A stretch of 64,000 nt of DNA from Oscillospiraceae bacterium (GTDB lineage: Bacteria > Bacillota > Clostridia > Oscillospirales > Acutalibacteraceae), in the NCBI GenBank assembly GCA_031266365.1, contig JAISBE010000003.1:124001-188000 (forward strand). The letters run 5' to 3'. Below the pieces are notes generated by a model. That model saw only the letters and a program-made list of their open reading frames with translations. It searched no databases and was not told where the DNA came from. The position numbers and the translations under genes are program-made. Shown piece by piece: positions 1 to 8,845 of the stretch; position 1 is the first letter of the stretch; each line of letters opens with the position of its first letter.

Positions 1-6
1 TCATAA

Positions 7-370
7 TGTACATTTAAACGTGCCCTCTTTGTGAGTTTATTTTGTGGAGTATAGATGCATTTCTCGTTAAGTTATACGCATAACTTTGGTTTATATTAAC
101 ATTTATTTGAGAAAAATTGGTTTGATGTTCAGCCATTGAGGGGCGGCGGGAAAAGGTTGGCTTTCGGTAGAAGATCGTGCAATATTTGCCTTTGAGAGAG
201 TCTTTTTTTGATTTTGCAGCAATTTGAAGCAGCTTTTTTCCAATCAAGACATTTTCACAATGTACATTTAAACGAGCCTTCTTTGTGAGTTTCTTTTATA
301 TAATTTAGCTGTATTTTAATTTATATTATATGCGAAACTTTAGTTTATAGTAACATTTTTTGAGAATACT
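7..370. repeat. Pair of imperfect direct repeats, about 110 bp each
   Basis: Positions 7-118 and 261-370 share the same start (TGTACATTTAAACG, then GCC.TCTTTGTGAGTTT) and the same end (TTTATA.TAACATTT.TTGAGAA), with a diverged AT-rich middle. The 140 bp between them is somewhat GC-richer. The small minus-strand ORF lying over the first copy has no recognisable domain and looks fortuitous. From 371 to 541 I see only AT-rich DNA. The repeats suggest a decayed or non-autonomous mobile sequence; what kind is unknown. Confidence 0.6.
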
Positions 371-541
371 ATACTGAATATTGTTCTATAGAATTGTATT
401 TTAGCACCTTCTTTTATTTTTTTAAGATACTGTGAAGTTGTAAATATGGCTTTTGCGCAATTTCACGCCAACGGTGCGCGTGGAAATATTTAGGCGATTG
501 TTTATAATATTTTTTGTAGCACTTTTTTAAATTAATATAAA

Positions 542-1933
542 TTACTTTATTTCTACGATGCTCATTTGATATATGGCTTCAAGGCAAATTTGTGCGTGTA
601 AAAAGAATTTTTCAATGTCGATATTTTCGTCTGCGTTGTGGATATTACTTTCTTCGCCAGAAAAAATTGGCCCGAAAGCGACGCCCCTGCCTTGCAACGT
701 TCGCGCGTAAGTGCCTCCGCCGCTAGCATATGTCTCAGCAGTTGCTCCTGTTACTTCTCTATAGGCCGTTTTCAATAATTTTATAAGTGGAGTATTTTCT
801 TTGACAAATAAAGGAGGAATATCTGAAAGTAGATTAAATTTCAGACCAAATGTTTTCGACTTTTCCTTTATAATTTCAGCTATGCGATTTCCATTTGATG
901 TCACAGGGTAGCGAATATCTATTTGTGCTTTTGAACACTGTTCGTCTATTTTTATTATTCCTAAATTTAAAGAAAGTGCCTCTGATTCGCTGTACTCTTG
1001 CTGTAAGCTGAGGCTTTTGCCATCAGTTTCCATACCTATAAATGAATTTATAAAAGAACAAAGTGCTCCCAAGGTGTTCTTTCCGAAGTAACTAACCAGT
1101 AATTCGATGAGCATAGCCGCTGCGTTTTTTCCCTTTTCTGGTGTGGATGCGTGTGCAGCTATACCTTTAACTAAAATCTGGTAATTTTTGGAAATTTGTG
1201 TTAATTGGAAGTCTATGCCAAGAGTTTCTGCAAATTTGGCTATTTCTCTTGCCTCATTTTCTCCTATGCTTAGTAAAGCTAAAGCTTGATCTGGCACAGC
1301 ATTTATAGCCGTTCCGGATTCAAATTTTTTTATAATTTGCTTTTCGTTTTCTGAATTTTCGGTGCTTATCTCAAGATGCATTATACCTTTTTCTTGATTA
1401 CAAATTCCGTATTCAGAGTCGGGCGTAAATGCCATATTGGGTAAAGGCTCTTGGGCAAAATAGGATTTCATGTCGTCCATTCCACACTCTTCACCTGCAC
1501 CAAAAATAGCTCGAATTTTTGTTTTCACATTTATCCCTAAATCCTTCATAGCTTTTAAACAGTAAAGAGAAATAATAGCTGCGCCTTTGTCGTCAACGAC
1601 ACCTCTGCCAAAAAGCTTGCCATTTTTTTCCGTTAGGCAAAATGGGCTACTGGACCACCGTGTTCCTGCGGGCACGATGTCCACATGTGATAGAACCGCA
1701 TTGTAATCGATAGTATTGCCGTATTCCACGTGTCCGGCACGATTTTCTATATTTTGAGTTGTGAAGCCCATTGCATGACCTTTCTCTAAAATCCAATTAA
1801 GTGCCTCAAAACAACGTTCACCGTATGGCTTTTGGGAATCACCTGATACAGCAATAGAGGGTATACTGACTAGCTTTGAAAGATCTTCCAGTATATTTTT
1901 TTTATATTTCAAAATATTTTCTCCAAAAGACAA
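542..1933 (-). CDS. pepV: M20 family metallopeptidase, PepV/Sapep-like dipeptidase
   Basis: 463 residues, the usual length for PepV/Sapep-type dipeptidases, which are cytoplasmic di-zinc enzymes cutting short peptides. Visible zinc-site motifs are SHVDIVPAG (His83, Asp85), the GRGVVDDKG block with the bridging Asp, and GAGEECG with the catalytic Glu pair. The lid domain lies between the two halves of the catalytic domain. The C-terminal half has the expected ASGGGTYAR and HNADENI segments, which carry the last substrate and metal contacts. No signal peptide is present. The gene stands alone on the minus strand, with a divergent promoter region behind it. The family assignment is safe; the exact substrate (carnosine-type dipeptides or a broader range) cannot be read from sequence. 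Confidence 0.9.
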   Translation of the reverse strand: MSFGENILKYKKNILEDLSKLVSIPSIAVSGDSQKPYGERCFEALNWILEKGHAMGFTTQNIENRAGHVEYGNTIDYNAVLSHVDIVPAGTRWSSSPFCLTEKNGKLFGRGVVDDKGAAIISLYCLKAMKDLGINVKTKIRAIFGAGEECGMDDMKSYFAQEPLPNMAFTPDSEYGICNQEKGIMHLEISTENSENEKQIIKKFESGTAINAVPDQALALLSIGENEAREIAKFAETLGIDFQLTQISKNYQILVKGIAAHASTPEKGKNAAAMLIELLVSYFGKNTLGALCSFINSFIGMETDGKSLSLQQEYSESEALSLNLGIIKIDEQCSKAQIDIRYPVTSNGNRIAEIIKEKSKTFGLKFNLLSDIPPLFVKENTPLIKLLKTAYREVTGATAETYASGGGTYARTLQGRGVAFGPIFSGEESNIHNADENIDIEKFFLHAQICLEAIYQMSIVEIK

Positions 1934-2000
1934 TCTTAATGCACTCCTTTTTATAAAAACTTTAATAATGTATAAATTAATTAATGATGTTATATTTATA

Positions 2001-2029
2001 TTGACTATAAAAATTTAATATGTTATACT
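2001..2029 (+). promoter_or_regulatory. Sigma-A type promoter upstream of the PAP2 gene
   Basis: TTGACT at 2001-2006 and TATACT at 2024-2029 are separated by 17 bp, close to the vegetative consensus. It would drive the PAP2 phosphatase and perhaps ruvC-ruvA, with a leader of about 200 nt. The rest of 1934-2230 is AT-rich with no gene. Confidence 0.6.
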
Positions 2030-2230
2030 ATCGTCATAATATAAAAAGGCGTTAAATTTAATTAATAATTGCGATGAAAAATTATTAATAAGTTCATATA
2101 TAAAAACATTAATTTTCTATTATAAATATTATTATATCACGATTTTATTTTTGTTGTCGATATTTTAAACTTTAAATTTTTATAGCCTTTTGCAAAACTA
2201 TCACATGCAATTCTTCTAAGGGGATTTGAA

Positions 2231-2743
2231 ATGTTGGAAAAAATTCAAAAGTTAGATAATAGTGCGTTGGCTTTAATTTCTCATATTCATACGGCAAAAA
2301 TGAATAGAGTTATGGTGATTATAACAAATTTAGGGACAAATAGCACAATTTGGGCTTGTTTTGCATTGTCTTTTTTGTTTATAAAAGAAAAACGTATTAT
2401 AGGTTATAAGATAGCGGTCGCATTGATATTAGCCGCTTTTTCTGGAGAAGGTGTGATAAAACCTTTAGTGAAAAGGTTGCGACCTTGTGAATTTGTTCCA
2501 CAAGTAGAATTATTGGTCAGAAAGCCCAGTACCTACTCTTTTCCGTCAGGGCATACGACGTCTTCGTTTTCTGCTGCCTATATTTTGGCGAAAAATTTTC
2601 CCAATATCAGCATATTGATATTTTTAATTGCAGCATTGATAGCTTTTTCGAGACTTTATTTAAGAGTGCATTATCCAACGGATGTTTTAGCGGGTATGGT
2701 TTTAGGCATCCTCTGCGCTTTAACTGTGTTGCATGTTTTGTGA
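2231..2743 (+). CDS. PAP2-family membrane phosphatase
   Basis: 170 residues with several hydrophobic segments and the complete PAP2 signature: a K-x6-RP motif (KRLRP region), PSGHTTS with the catalytic His, and SRLYLRVHYPTD with the second catalytic His and Asp. Family members remove phosphate from lipid phosphates such as undecaprenyl pyrophosphate or phosphatidylglycerol phosphate at the membrane. With uppS and cdsA elsewhere in the window, recycling of undecaprenyl pyrophosphate (BcrC-like) is a reasonable guess, but the substrate is not shown by the sequence. An AAGGGG ribosome site lies just upstream. The gene is followed at short distance by ruvC on the same strand. Confidence 0.88.
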   Translation: MLEKIQKLDNSALALISHIHTAKMNRVMVIITNLGTNSTIWACFALSFLFIKEKRIIGYKIAVALILAAFSGEGVIKPLVKRLRPCEFVPQVELLVRKPSTYSFPSGHTTSSFSAAYILAKNFPNISILIFLIAALIAFSRLYLRVHYPTDVLAGMVLGILCALTVLHVL

Positions 2744-2788
2744 ATCTTTGGGAGGATATATAAAATTCGCTAAATGTGGAGGATTTTT

Positions 2789-3289
2789 ATGATGATAATG
2801 GGCATTGATCCAGGTTATGCGACGCTAGGCTATGGCGTTATAAGTTTGAGAGATCAAAAATTTCACGCGGAGCATTATGGCGCTATTATCACTAAATCTG
2901 GTGAAATTTTTTCTAAAAGAATATCATATATTTATGATAAATTATTGGAAATTTTTCATTTATATCCTATAGAAACTGTGGCATTAGAAAGGCTTTATTT
3001 TCAAAATAATCAAAAAACGGCAATGTGCGTCGCTCAAGCGCGAGGGGTTATACTTCTTGCAGCGCATAAAGCTAATGTTTCGGTTTATGAATATACGCCT
3101 CTGCAAGTTAAAATGGCTGTGACGGGGTACGGTCAAGCTCCAAAGCTCCAGATAATGGAAATGACAAGGCGACTTTTGAAGCTTGAAAAGGTCCCAAAAC
3201 CTGACGATACTGCGGATGCGCTTGCAATAGCAATTTGCCATGCTCATTCCGTTGGTATTATATCTAGACTTAAAAAATTTACCACTTAA
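2789..3289 (+). CDS. ruvC: Holliday junction endonuclease RuvC
   Basis: About 166 residues, full length for RuvC, which cuts four-way junctions during recombinational repair. The acidic active site is visible: Asp in GIDPG near the N-terminus, Glu in VALERLYF, and the Asp cluster in PDDTADALAIA. A longer reading from an ATG at 2774 is possible, but the GGAGG at 2779-2783 sits correctly for the tandem ATGs at 2789/2792, so I place the start there. ruvA follows about 80 bp later. ruvB, which normally completes this cluster, does not follow. Confidence 0.93.
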   Translation: MMIMGIDPGYATLGYGVISLRDQKFHAEHYGAIITKSGEIFSKRISYIYDKLLEIFHLYPIETVALERLYFQNNQKTAMCVAQARGVILLAAHKANVSVYEYTPLQVKMAVTGYGQAPKLQIMEMTRRLLKLEKVPKPDDTADALAIAICHAHSVGIISRLKKFTT

Positions 3290-3367
3290 AAATATATTTA
3301 ACACTTATAAAACCTATTAATAATTAATGTTTAATAAAGAAAAAATTACCTTTAATGGGGGAGTAAA

Positions 3368-3967
3368 ATGTTTTATAGTCTTCGAGGAATTTTATCGCAT
3401 ATCGACACAAATTTCGTCGTTATAGAATGCTCCGGTGTGGGCTACCGTGTTTTTGTCACACAGAGCACGATCAAATCGCTACCACAACTAGGAGAGCAGG
3501 TTTTTTTATATACATACATGAACGTTCGAGAAAATTCCTTGGAGCTTTTCGGCTTTGAAAAGAAAAACGAGTATTTCTGCTTTAAACTACTCATTTCAGT
3601 TTCGGGAGTTGGGCCAAAACTTGGCTTGGGCATAGTTTCAGAACTTGGCGCAAGGCCGGTGGCCATTGCAGTTGCAAAGGGAGATAGCAAAACTTTAACT
3701 AAGGCATCCGGTGTTGGCGCAAAACTTGCAGGAAGAATAATCTTGGAGTTGAAAGATAAATTAAGTGATAACAAAGCAGCAACTCAATATGAATTAGAAA
3801 AAACAGGTACGCTTTCAGATGCCAGCAACGCCTCTTTAGCGGTTAATGCACTTGCTGTTTTGGGATTTTCGACATCTGAGGCGGTAACAGCGGTTGCAAA
3901 GTTTGATAGCTCACTCCCAACCGAGGAGCTAATTCGTCTTGCACTTAAAGTGATTTCGTCAGGCTGA
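3368..3967 (+). CDS. ruvA: Holliday junction branch migration protein RuvA
   Basis: 199 residues, normal for RuvA, the tetrameric DNA-binding subunit that loads the RuvB motor on Holliday junctions. The N-terminal OB-fold domain is followed by two helix-hairpin-helix motifs (SVSGVGPKLG and ASGVGAKLAGRI) and the small C-terminal domain that contacts RuvB. A GGGGGAG-like ribosome site precedes the ATG. RuvA needs RuvB, so RuvB is presumably encoded elsewhere in the genome. The region immediately downstream is a repeat-filled gene desert. Confidence 0.94.
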   Translation: MFYSLRGILSHIDTNFVVIECSGVGYRVFVTQSTIKSLPQLGEQVFLYTYMNVRENSLELFGFEKKNEYFCFKLLISVSGVGPKLGLGIVSELGARPVAIAVAKGDSKTLTKASGVGAKLAGRIILELKDKLSDNKAATQYELEKTGTLSDASNASLAVNALAVLGFSTSEAVTAVAKFDSSLPTEELIRLALKVISSG

Positions 3968-4039
3968 TAAAAAATGGAAAGCTCAGGCTTTTTAAGTTAG
4001 AAAAATTAAAGATTTTTTGCTTAAAATTTTAAGGATATT

Positions 4040-4310
4040 GCAAAAAAAATTATAACACGATAAAGTGATTTTAGTGAAGATGGTTATGAGATGTCTAAAA
4101 CGCGAAAGCAAATGTTGCGTAAAGGTGGATCATAATCGCGGAAGACAGAGTTATAAGTGCAAAGACTGTGTGCGGTTTTGTATCAATCGTAAGTTCAAAA
4201 AAGCAAGGCAGCGGGCGCGGGACTCTCTTTTAGCGCACATTTTTACGGCGAGAAATAATGTGAATTTAATATTTATGTCAATATTTAGCAAAATTTCTTA
4301 TATAACTTAA
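4040..4310 (+). pseudogene. IS1-like transposase remnant, N-terminal zinc-ribbon part only (copy 1)
   Basis: The 81-codon ORF at 4065-4310 encodes a Cys-rich segment (CLKRESKCCV, then GRQSYKCKDC) resembling the zinc ribbon at the start of IS1-family InsA. The same segment recurs in broken form at 32.8 kb and 44.0 kb, where parts of the catalytic domain are also visible. Here the reading leaves the transposase pattern after the zinc ribbon, so most of the gene is missing. An upstream stretch at 4040-4060 matches the leader of the other two copies. The downstream part of the ORF runs into the duplicated block described next. Confidence 0.6.
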
Positions 4311-4493
4311 GTGAAAATATATTTAATTAAACACAGTTTTTAAAGAAATGCTTTTTTGCCCGGAATGCGATAATTTTCTATAATAGTTTGTTTTAAATAT
4401 ATTTTCTATTAAGTTATATGACAAATTTTATGCATATGTGATATACATTTAGTGAGACATGAGCTTTTGTAAGCAATGCCAAACTTTGGCAGC
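4167..4493. repeat. 327-bp direct repeat, copy A
   Basis: Positions 4167-4493 recur at 4613-4939 with identical length and only scattered substitutions, mostly transitions; I estimate over 90 percent identity by eye. Copy A begins inside the zinc-ribbon remnant. Both copies contain the AT-rich core TTAAGTTATATGACAAATTT (copy B has one change) and end in CAAACTTTGGCAGC. The block carries no intact gene. Confidence 0.85.
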
Positions 4494-4612
4494 AAATGTT
4501 AAGTTGTACTGGCTTTTCTCCGGTAAGAATATATTTTCAAAAAAGAGATAAAGTGCAAAGGGAAGCGTTTTGAGAAAAGATAGTTTTTTTGACATATTTT
4601 TACGATAAAATA

Positions 4613-4939
4613 TGTGTGAGGTTTTGTATCAATCATAAGTTCAAAAAAGCAAGGCAGCGGGTGCTTGGCTCTATTTTAGCGCACATTTTTACGGCAAGAA
4701 ATAATGTGAATTGAATATTTGTGTTAATATTTAGCAAAATTTATTATATAACTTAAGCGAAAATATATTTAATTAGACACAGTTTTTAAAAAAGTGCTTT
4801 TTTGCCCGGAATGCGATAATTTTCTATAATAGTTTATTTTAAATATATTTTCTATTAAGTTGTATGACAAATTTTATGCATATATGATATGTATTTAGTG
4901 AGATGTGAGCTTTTGTGAGCAATGCCAAACTTTGGCAGC
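4613..4939. repeat. 327-bp direct repeat, copy B
   Basis: Second copy of the block at 4167-4493, 446 bp downstream. In copy B the transposase-like reading frame is interrupted by substitutions, and the zinc-ribbon part is absent upstream. The sequence between the copies (4494-4612) is unique. Confidence 0.85.
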
Positions 4940-6205
4940 GACATAACTTTTTGGTGAAAAAGATATGCTTCAAAAAGGGGTAAAGTGCGTTATGCAGCAA
5001 GCGAAGCCGAGTTGAAATTCAAAGGGGGGGCAGCTTTTCAGAAATTCAGCGAAGTGTATCCTCTTCCCATGTAGTAAGAAATTGCTCTTGGCTTCAAAAT
5101 CCGCGCAGCACGCCGGCTGTATGTCTCCGCAATGACCGGCTAAGCTTAGATTCGGCCGCAACTCGCTTTTTCCCGAGCGGAAACGTTTCTGTCAGTGTAT
5201 GTTTTTACAGCGGCAGGGCGAAGTTTAGAAAAGACAGCTTAGTTTGCATCGATAAGATACGTCTTGAAAAAGCTAGGAGGGCGTTGCGGAAAATATTTTT
5301 TTGCAGGCAATTGCACTGCCAAAATCGGCGACACTCGGAAAAAAGAGAAGATTTTTCTAGGTAGGCTCAGTTCGAGCGGAACAATTGTTGCATCTTGCAC
5401 AAAAAACATTATTTTTGAAAAATTGTCTCTAATTAAATAAAATTTTCGTTAAGTTATATGTGGAATTTTATTATGTATAGATATAAATTTGAAAAGAGGG
5501 CAGGGCTGCAGTGTTTAATTTGCGGCGGCAAGTGTAGGTTCCCCAAAAGGATATAGAGTGGCGAAAAGCGTATCATACGCCGCCGTGTATACACTGTTGC
5601 ATAACTGTGAGCTGGTTAATGGTGAGTGAAATTCCCAAAGGTTCATGCAAATTTTACGTTTCGTAAAGCAAATGCAATTGCCTTGGAATTTACAAGTTTA
5701 TCTTGCCATACAGTAAAATATATGGTATAATTTAATTGGGGAAAGTGTTTCCTAGTAATGTTGTTGTTTGTTTTTAAGTAAAAATATTTATTATAAATTT
5801 GGAAAAATTTAAGAAATACTCTTAATATTATATTACCAAATTCATAAAGAATTACTGCCAAGCATTAAAATTATACGTGAGTTTGTATTTTTCAACTATG
5901 AAGATGATATTTAAATTCATGAAAATAACAGAACTTCAAAAAGCGATAAATGCTCATCTGCTATGTGAAATTAACTATTTTTGCATAATTGTTGGCGTAA
6001 AATTACGGTAATCTAGATAAGCTTTATTATTTCTCTTAATGCCTCGCTTAACAAAGTCCCACTGCTTGTGCGATATTTAGAAAATGCGATTTCCCAAAAC
6101 TTTTAATCGAGGAATTTATTGTGAGTTGTTTTGTTATTTGACTATCAATATCATAAATTTTGTTTTTACCAATGTGATAATTAATAGCTTTATATCTTTA
6201 AATAT
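4940..6205. other. Gene-poor region before the tRNA
   Basis: I find no supportable gene here. 4970-5400 is GC-richer than its surroundings and may be the relic of a coding region, but no frame gives a recognisable protein. 5432-5490 holds another copy of the AT-rich dispersed repeat. 5640-6200 is very AT-rich. Small ORFs at 4970-5161 and 5643-5861 have no domain or ribosome site. Confidence 0.5.
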
Positions 6206-6282
6206 CCGCCCGTAGCGAAGCTGGATATCGCGCCAGATTCCGATTCTGTAGGCCGGGGGTTCGAATCCCTCCGGGCGGACCA
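6206..6282 (+). tRNA. tRNA-Arg (anticodon CCG), CCA encoded
   Basis: A 77-nt cloverleaf. The acceptor stem CCGCCCG pairs with CGGGCGG, followed by discriminator A and an encoded CCA. The D stem is GCGA/TCGC, the anticodon loop TTCCGAT gives anticodon CCG, and the T arm has the loop TTCGAAT. The anticodon stem has one mismatch at its base (C27 opposite U43); otherwise pairing is good. It reads CGG arginine codons. feoA follows about 100 bp downstream. Confidence 0.93.
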
Positions 6283-6332
6283 AAACTTATTGGGCTTTGG
6301 ATGAATAAAGCGCTAATTAATTTTAATAGTCA

Positions 6333-6356
6333 TTTGTTTGATTTTTTATAAACAAA
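6333..6356. promoter_or_regulatory. Inverted repeat upstream of feoA, possible operator
   Basis: TTTGTTT (6333-6339) and AAACAAA (6350-6356) form a 7-bp inverted repeat with a 10-bp AT-rich spacer, 25 bp before the feoA start. Iron-uptake operons are commonly controlled by Fur- or DtxR-type repressors near this position. The site does not match a consensus I can name, so an operator role is only a suggestion. Confidence 0.25.
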
Positions 6357-6380
6357 GTTTACTTCTGGAAAGGGCGAAAA

Positions 6381-6605
6381 TTGAAAACTTTAGATAAATT
6401 AAATCCAGGTGAATCTGGAACGGTGGTCAGTATCAGTACTATCGGCTCTTTGCGGCGTAGAATTGTTGACATGGGGATTACGCCTGGGGCAAAGATAGTA
6501 ATGAAAAAAAAAGCGCCGTTTGGTGATCCTATAGAGGTTAACATCAGGGGATACAATTTGATTATTAGAAATTCAGAGGCAAAAGAAGTAAGAGTGGCCA
6601 CGTAG
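6381..6605 (+). CDS. feoA: Ferrous iron transport protein A
   Basis: 74 residues, one SH3-like FeoA domain, full length. The family works with FeoB at the membrane in Fe2+ uptake; its exact role is still debated. The hallmark stretch RRRIVDMGITPG is present, followed by AKIVMKKKAPFGDP and a closing IRNSEAKEVRV strand. The start is a TTG preceded by GGAAAGGG. feoB begins 38 bp downstream, so the two form an operon. Confidence 0.93.
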   Translation: MKTLDKLNPGESGTVVSISTIGSLRRRIVDMGITPGAKIVMKKKAPFGDPIEVNIRGYNLIIRNSEAKEVRVAT

Positions 6606-6643
6606 AAGACAATATACCGAGAAAGGAAAAATAATCAAACAGA

Positions 6644-8731
6644 ATGGATAAAAATAAATCTCTTCGTTTTGCTTTAATAGGTAATCCAAATTGTGGAAAA
6701 ACTACTCTGTTTAATCAATTGACAGGTAGTAGTCAGCACGTTGGAAATTGGCCTGGAGTCACAGTTGAACAAAAAGAAGGGGAAGCAAAATTTAAAGGGC
6801 GTATATTAAAAATTTTGGATCTCCCTGGCATATACTCTCTCTCTCCATACTCTCCTGAGGAGGTAATAACTCGCAATTATTTATTGAGCGATCCGCCTGA
6901 TGTTATTATAAATATCGTAGATGCCACGAATATAGAACGAAATTTATATTTAACAACCCAACTAGCAGAGCTAGGTTTGCCTATGATAATTGCGTTAAAT
7001 ATGGTAGATTTACTCGAGCGAAAAAAGGATGAAATCTCTTTTGAAAAATTGGAAAAAGAGCTCGGAATGCCGCTTATTGCAATTTCGGCGAGCCGTTCGA
7101 AGGGTATTGAAGAGTTAATCAACGCAGCTTTGCTTTTAACTGAATGTGGAAATTCAATGGCAATTAAAAATATATACACAAAGGATATAAACTTTGTTCT
7201 TCAAAATATAGAAAATATTTTAAAAAATTCTACTTTTGTAAATAAAAATGCTTTGAAAAAATTTCCTAATAATAAAAAGGAAAAGCATAACGTAAAATTT
7301 TGCGAAAGTTCCCCAAAGATAGCAACTAGGTGGAGCGCTATTAAACTATTTGAAGAAGATATACTGACCGAAAAATTTATAGCCGTTTCGGAAAATGAAG
7401 CGAAAAAAATAGATTATTTCAAAAATACGGTAAATACTTCTCGTGATATTGATAGACAGACGATAATTGCAGATCAAAGATACAGACATATTTGTAAAAT
7501 ATGTAATAAAGTTATCAAAAAAAATTACCCTCAAGGATATATAACAGGCTCTGATCGTATAGACAGAGTGGTAACAAATAGGTTTCTTGCGATTCCCATT
7601 TTTTTTTGTTTGATTTTGTTAATTTTTAGTATAACTTTTGGCCCATTTGGAAATTTTCTTAAAGAAAAGATAGAATGGCTTATAGAATGTCCGATAGCTT
7701 TGTTTTTTTCTAATATATTAATAACTTTAGGGGCCTCTAATTGGGCACAAAGTTTAGTGTTAGACGGAATTATAAAAGGGGTGGGGGCGGTCATATCTTT
7801 CCTGCCGCAAGTTGCGATGTTGTTTACTTTGCTATTTTTGATGGAAGATAGTGGATATATGGCGAGGGCTGCGTTCATAATGGACAAACTTTTGCGGAAA
7901 ATAGGTTTATCAGGGCGAGCTTTTGTGCCGATTTTGATGGGATTTGGTTGCACCGTTTCAGCTGTTATGGGAACTCGCATTTTAGAAAATGAAAGAGATA
8001 AACGCTTAACAATTTTTATGATCCCTTTTATGTCTTGTAGTGCAAAAATGACCATTTACGCTTTGTTGGTTCCAACATTTTTTTCTAAAAATCAAGCTAT
8101 TATTATTTTTTTGCTTTATGTCACAGGCATCATGGTTGGAGTTTTATCTGCTTTTTTGCTGAAAAAAACGATACTGAAAGGTCCAAGTGCCCCGTTTATA
8201 ATGGAGCTTCCGCCATATAGGCTGCCGTCTTTAAAAAGTTTATGGTTGCATGTTTTTGACGAAATAAAAGATTTTTTAACAAAAGCAGGAACTGTTTTAA
8301 TCAGCTCCACCATAATTATTTGGTTTTTTAATTCATTTAACTTCAAAATGCAATTTGTGGAAAACAGCGCGGAAAGTATGATTGCAAATATTGCTGCAAT
8401 TTTGTTGCCAATATTTATTCCTTGTGGTTTAGGAGATTGGCGAATATCTTTGTCACTTGTTTCAGGTCTTATCGCAAAAGAATCTGTTGTTAGCACGATG
8501 CAGGTTTTATATAAATCGCAAAGTTTGCAAGATAGCTTTTCACCTTTATCGGCGTATTCATTTTTAATATTTGTTTTGCTATACGTACCCTGCATTGCGG
8601 CTATATCTACTATAAAACAAGAATTTGCAAATATTAAATGGACTTTATTTTTAATCGCTTATCAACTGACTATTGCATGGTGTGCATCTGTGCTAGTTTT
8701 TCAAATCGGCAGGCTTATATTTAAAATTTGA
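6644..8731 (+). CDS. feoB: Ferrous iron transporter FeoB
   Basis: 695 residues. The N-terminal G domain has G1 GNPNCGKTTLFN, the G2 region GNWPGVTVE, G3 DLPGIYSL and G4 NMVD. A poorly conserved, Lys-rich linker (about residues 165-300) precedes the membrane part, which has the two Gate regions including GFGCTVSAVMGTR and IPCGLGDWRISL. The protein takes up Fe2+ across the cytoplasmic membrane, which fits an anaerobe whose hydrogenase and Isc genes are in the same window. The linker contains a CKICNK motif that could bind metal (inference). The gene is followed by a strong terminator. Confidence 0.95.
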   Translation: MDKNKSLRFALIGNPNCGKTTLFNQLTGSSQHVGNWPGVTVEQKEGEAKFKGRILKILDLPGIYSLSPYSPEEVITRNYLLSDPPDVIINIVDATNIERNLYLTTQLAELGLPMIIALNMVDLLERKKDEISFEKLEKELGMPLIAISASRSKGIEELINAALLLTECGNSMAIKNIYTKDINFVLQNIENILKNSTFVNKNALKKFPNNKKEKHNVKFCESSPKIATRWSAIKLFEEDILTEKFIAVSENEAKKIDYFKNTVNTSRDIDRQTIIADQRYRHICKICNKVIKKNYPQGYITGSDRIDRVVTNRFLAIPIFFCLILLIFSITFGPFGNFLKEKIEWLIECPIALFFSNILITLGASNWAQSLVLDGIIKGVGAVISFLPQVAMLFTLLFLMEDSGYMARAAFIMDKLLRKIGLSGRAFVPILMGFGCTVSAVMGTRILENERDKRLTIFMIPFMSCSAKMTIYALLVPTFFSKNQAIIIFLLYVTGIMVGVLSAFLLKKTILKGPSAPFIMELPPYRLPSLKSLWLHVFDEIKDFLTKAGTVLISSTIIIWFFNSFNFKMQFVENSAESMIANIAAILLPIFIPCGLGDWRISLSLVSGLIAKESVVSTMQVLYKSQSLQDSFSPLSAYSFLIFVLLYVPCIAAISTIKQEFANIKWTLFLIAYQLTIAWCASVLVFQIGRLIFKI

Positions 8732-8764
8732 CTGCAAGGGCAAGTAATAATGGGGATAATTTAT

Positions 8765-8805
8765 AAACAAGAAGCTAGGATATCACCTAACTTCTTGTTT
8801 TTGTT
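8765..8805 (+). terminator. Rho-independent terminator after feoB
   Basis: A 15-bp stem with one mismatch (8765-8779 with 8786-8800), six-base loop ATATCA, followed by a T-rich run. It separates feoAB from the convergent secreted-protein gene at 8846 and may also act weakly on the minus strand. Confidence 0.85.
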
Positions 8806-8845
8806 TAATTTTTGCCAAGAAAAGCTTTCATACCGTTGAGAAAGA

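Noticed and set aside
14..247. 77-codon minus-strand ORF at the window start
   Set aside because: No ribosome site or domain, and it overlaps a repeat; chance ORF.
3442..3774. Long antisense ORF inside ruvA
   Set aside because: Mirror of a well-conserved gene; no independent start signal.
4970..5161. 63-codon ORF in the gene-poor region
   Set aside because: No ribosome site and an odd Cys/Pro-rich composition; nothing supports a gene.
7531..8055. 174-codon antisense ORF in feoB
   Set aside because: Shadow of the FeoB membrane domain.
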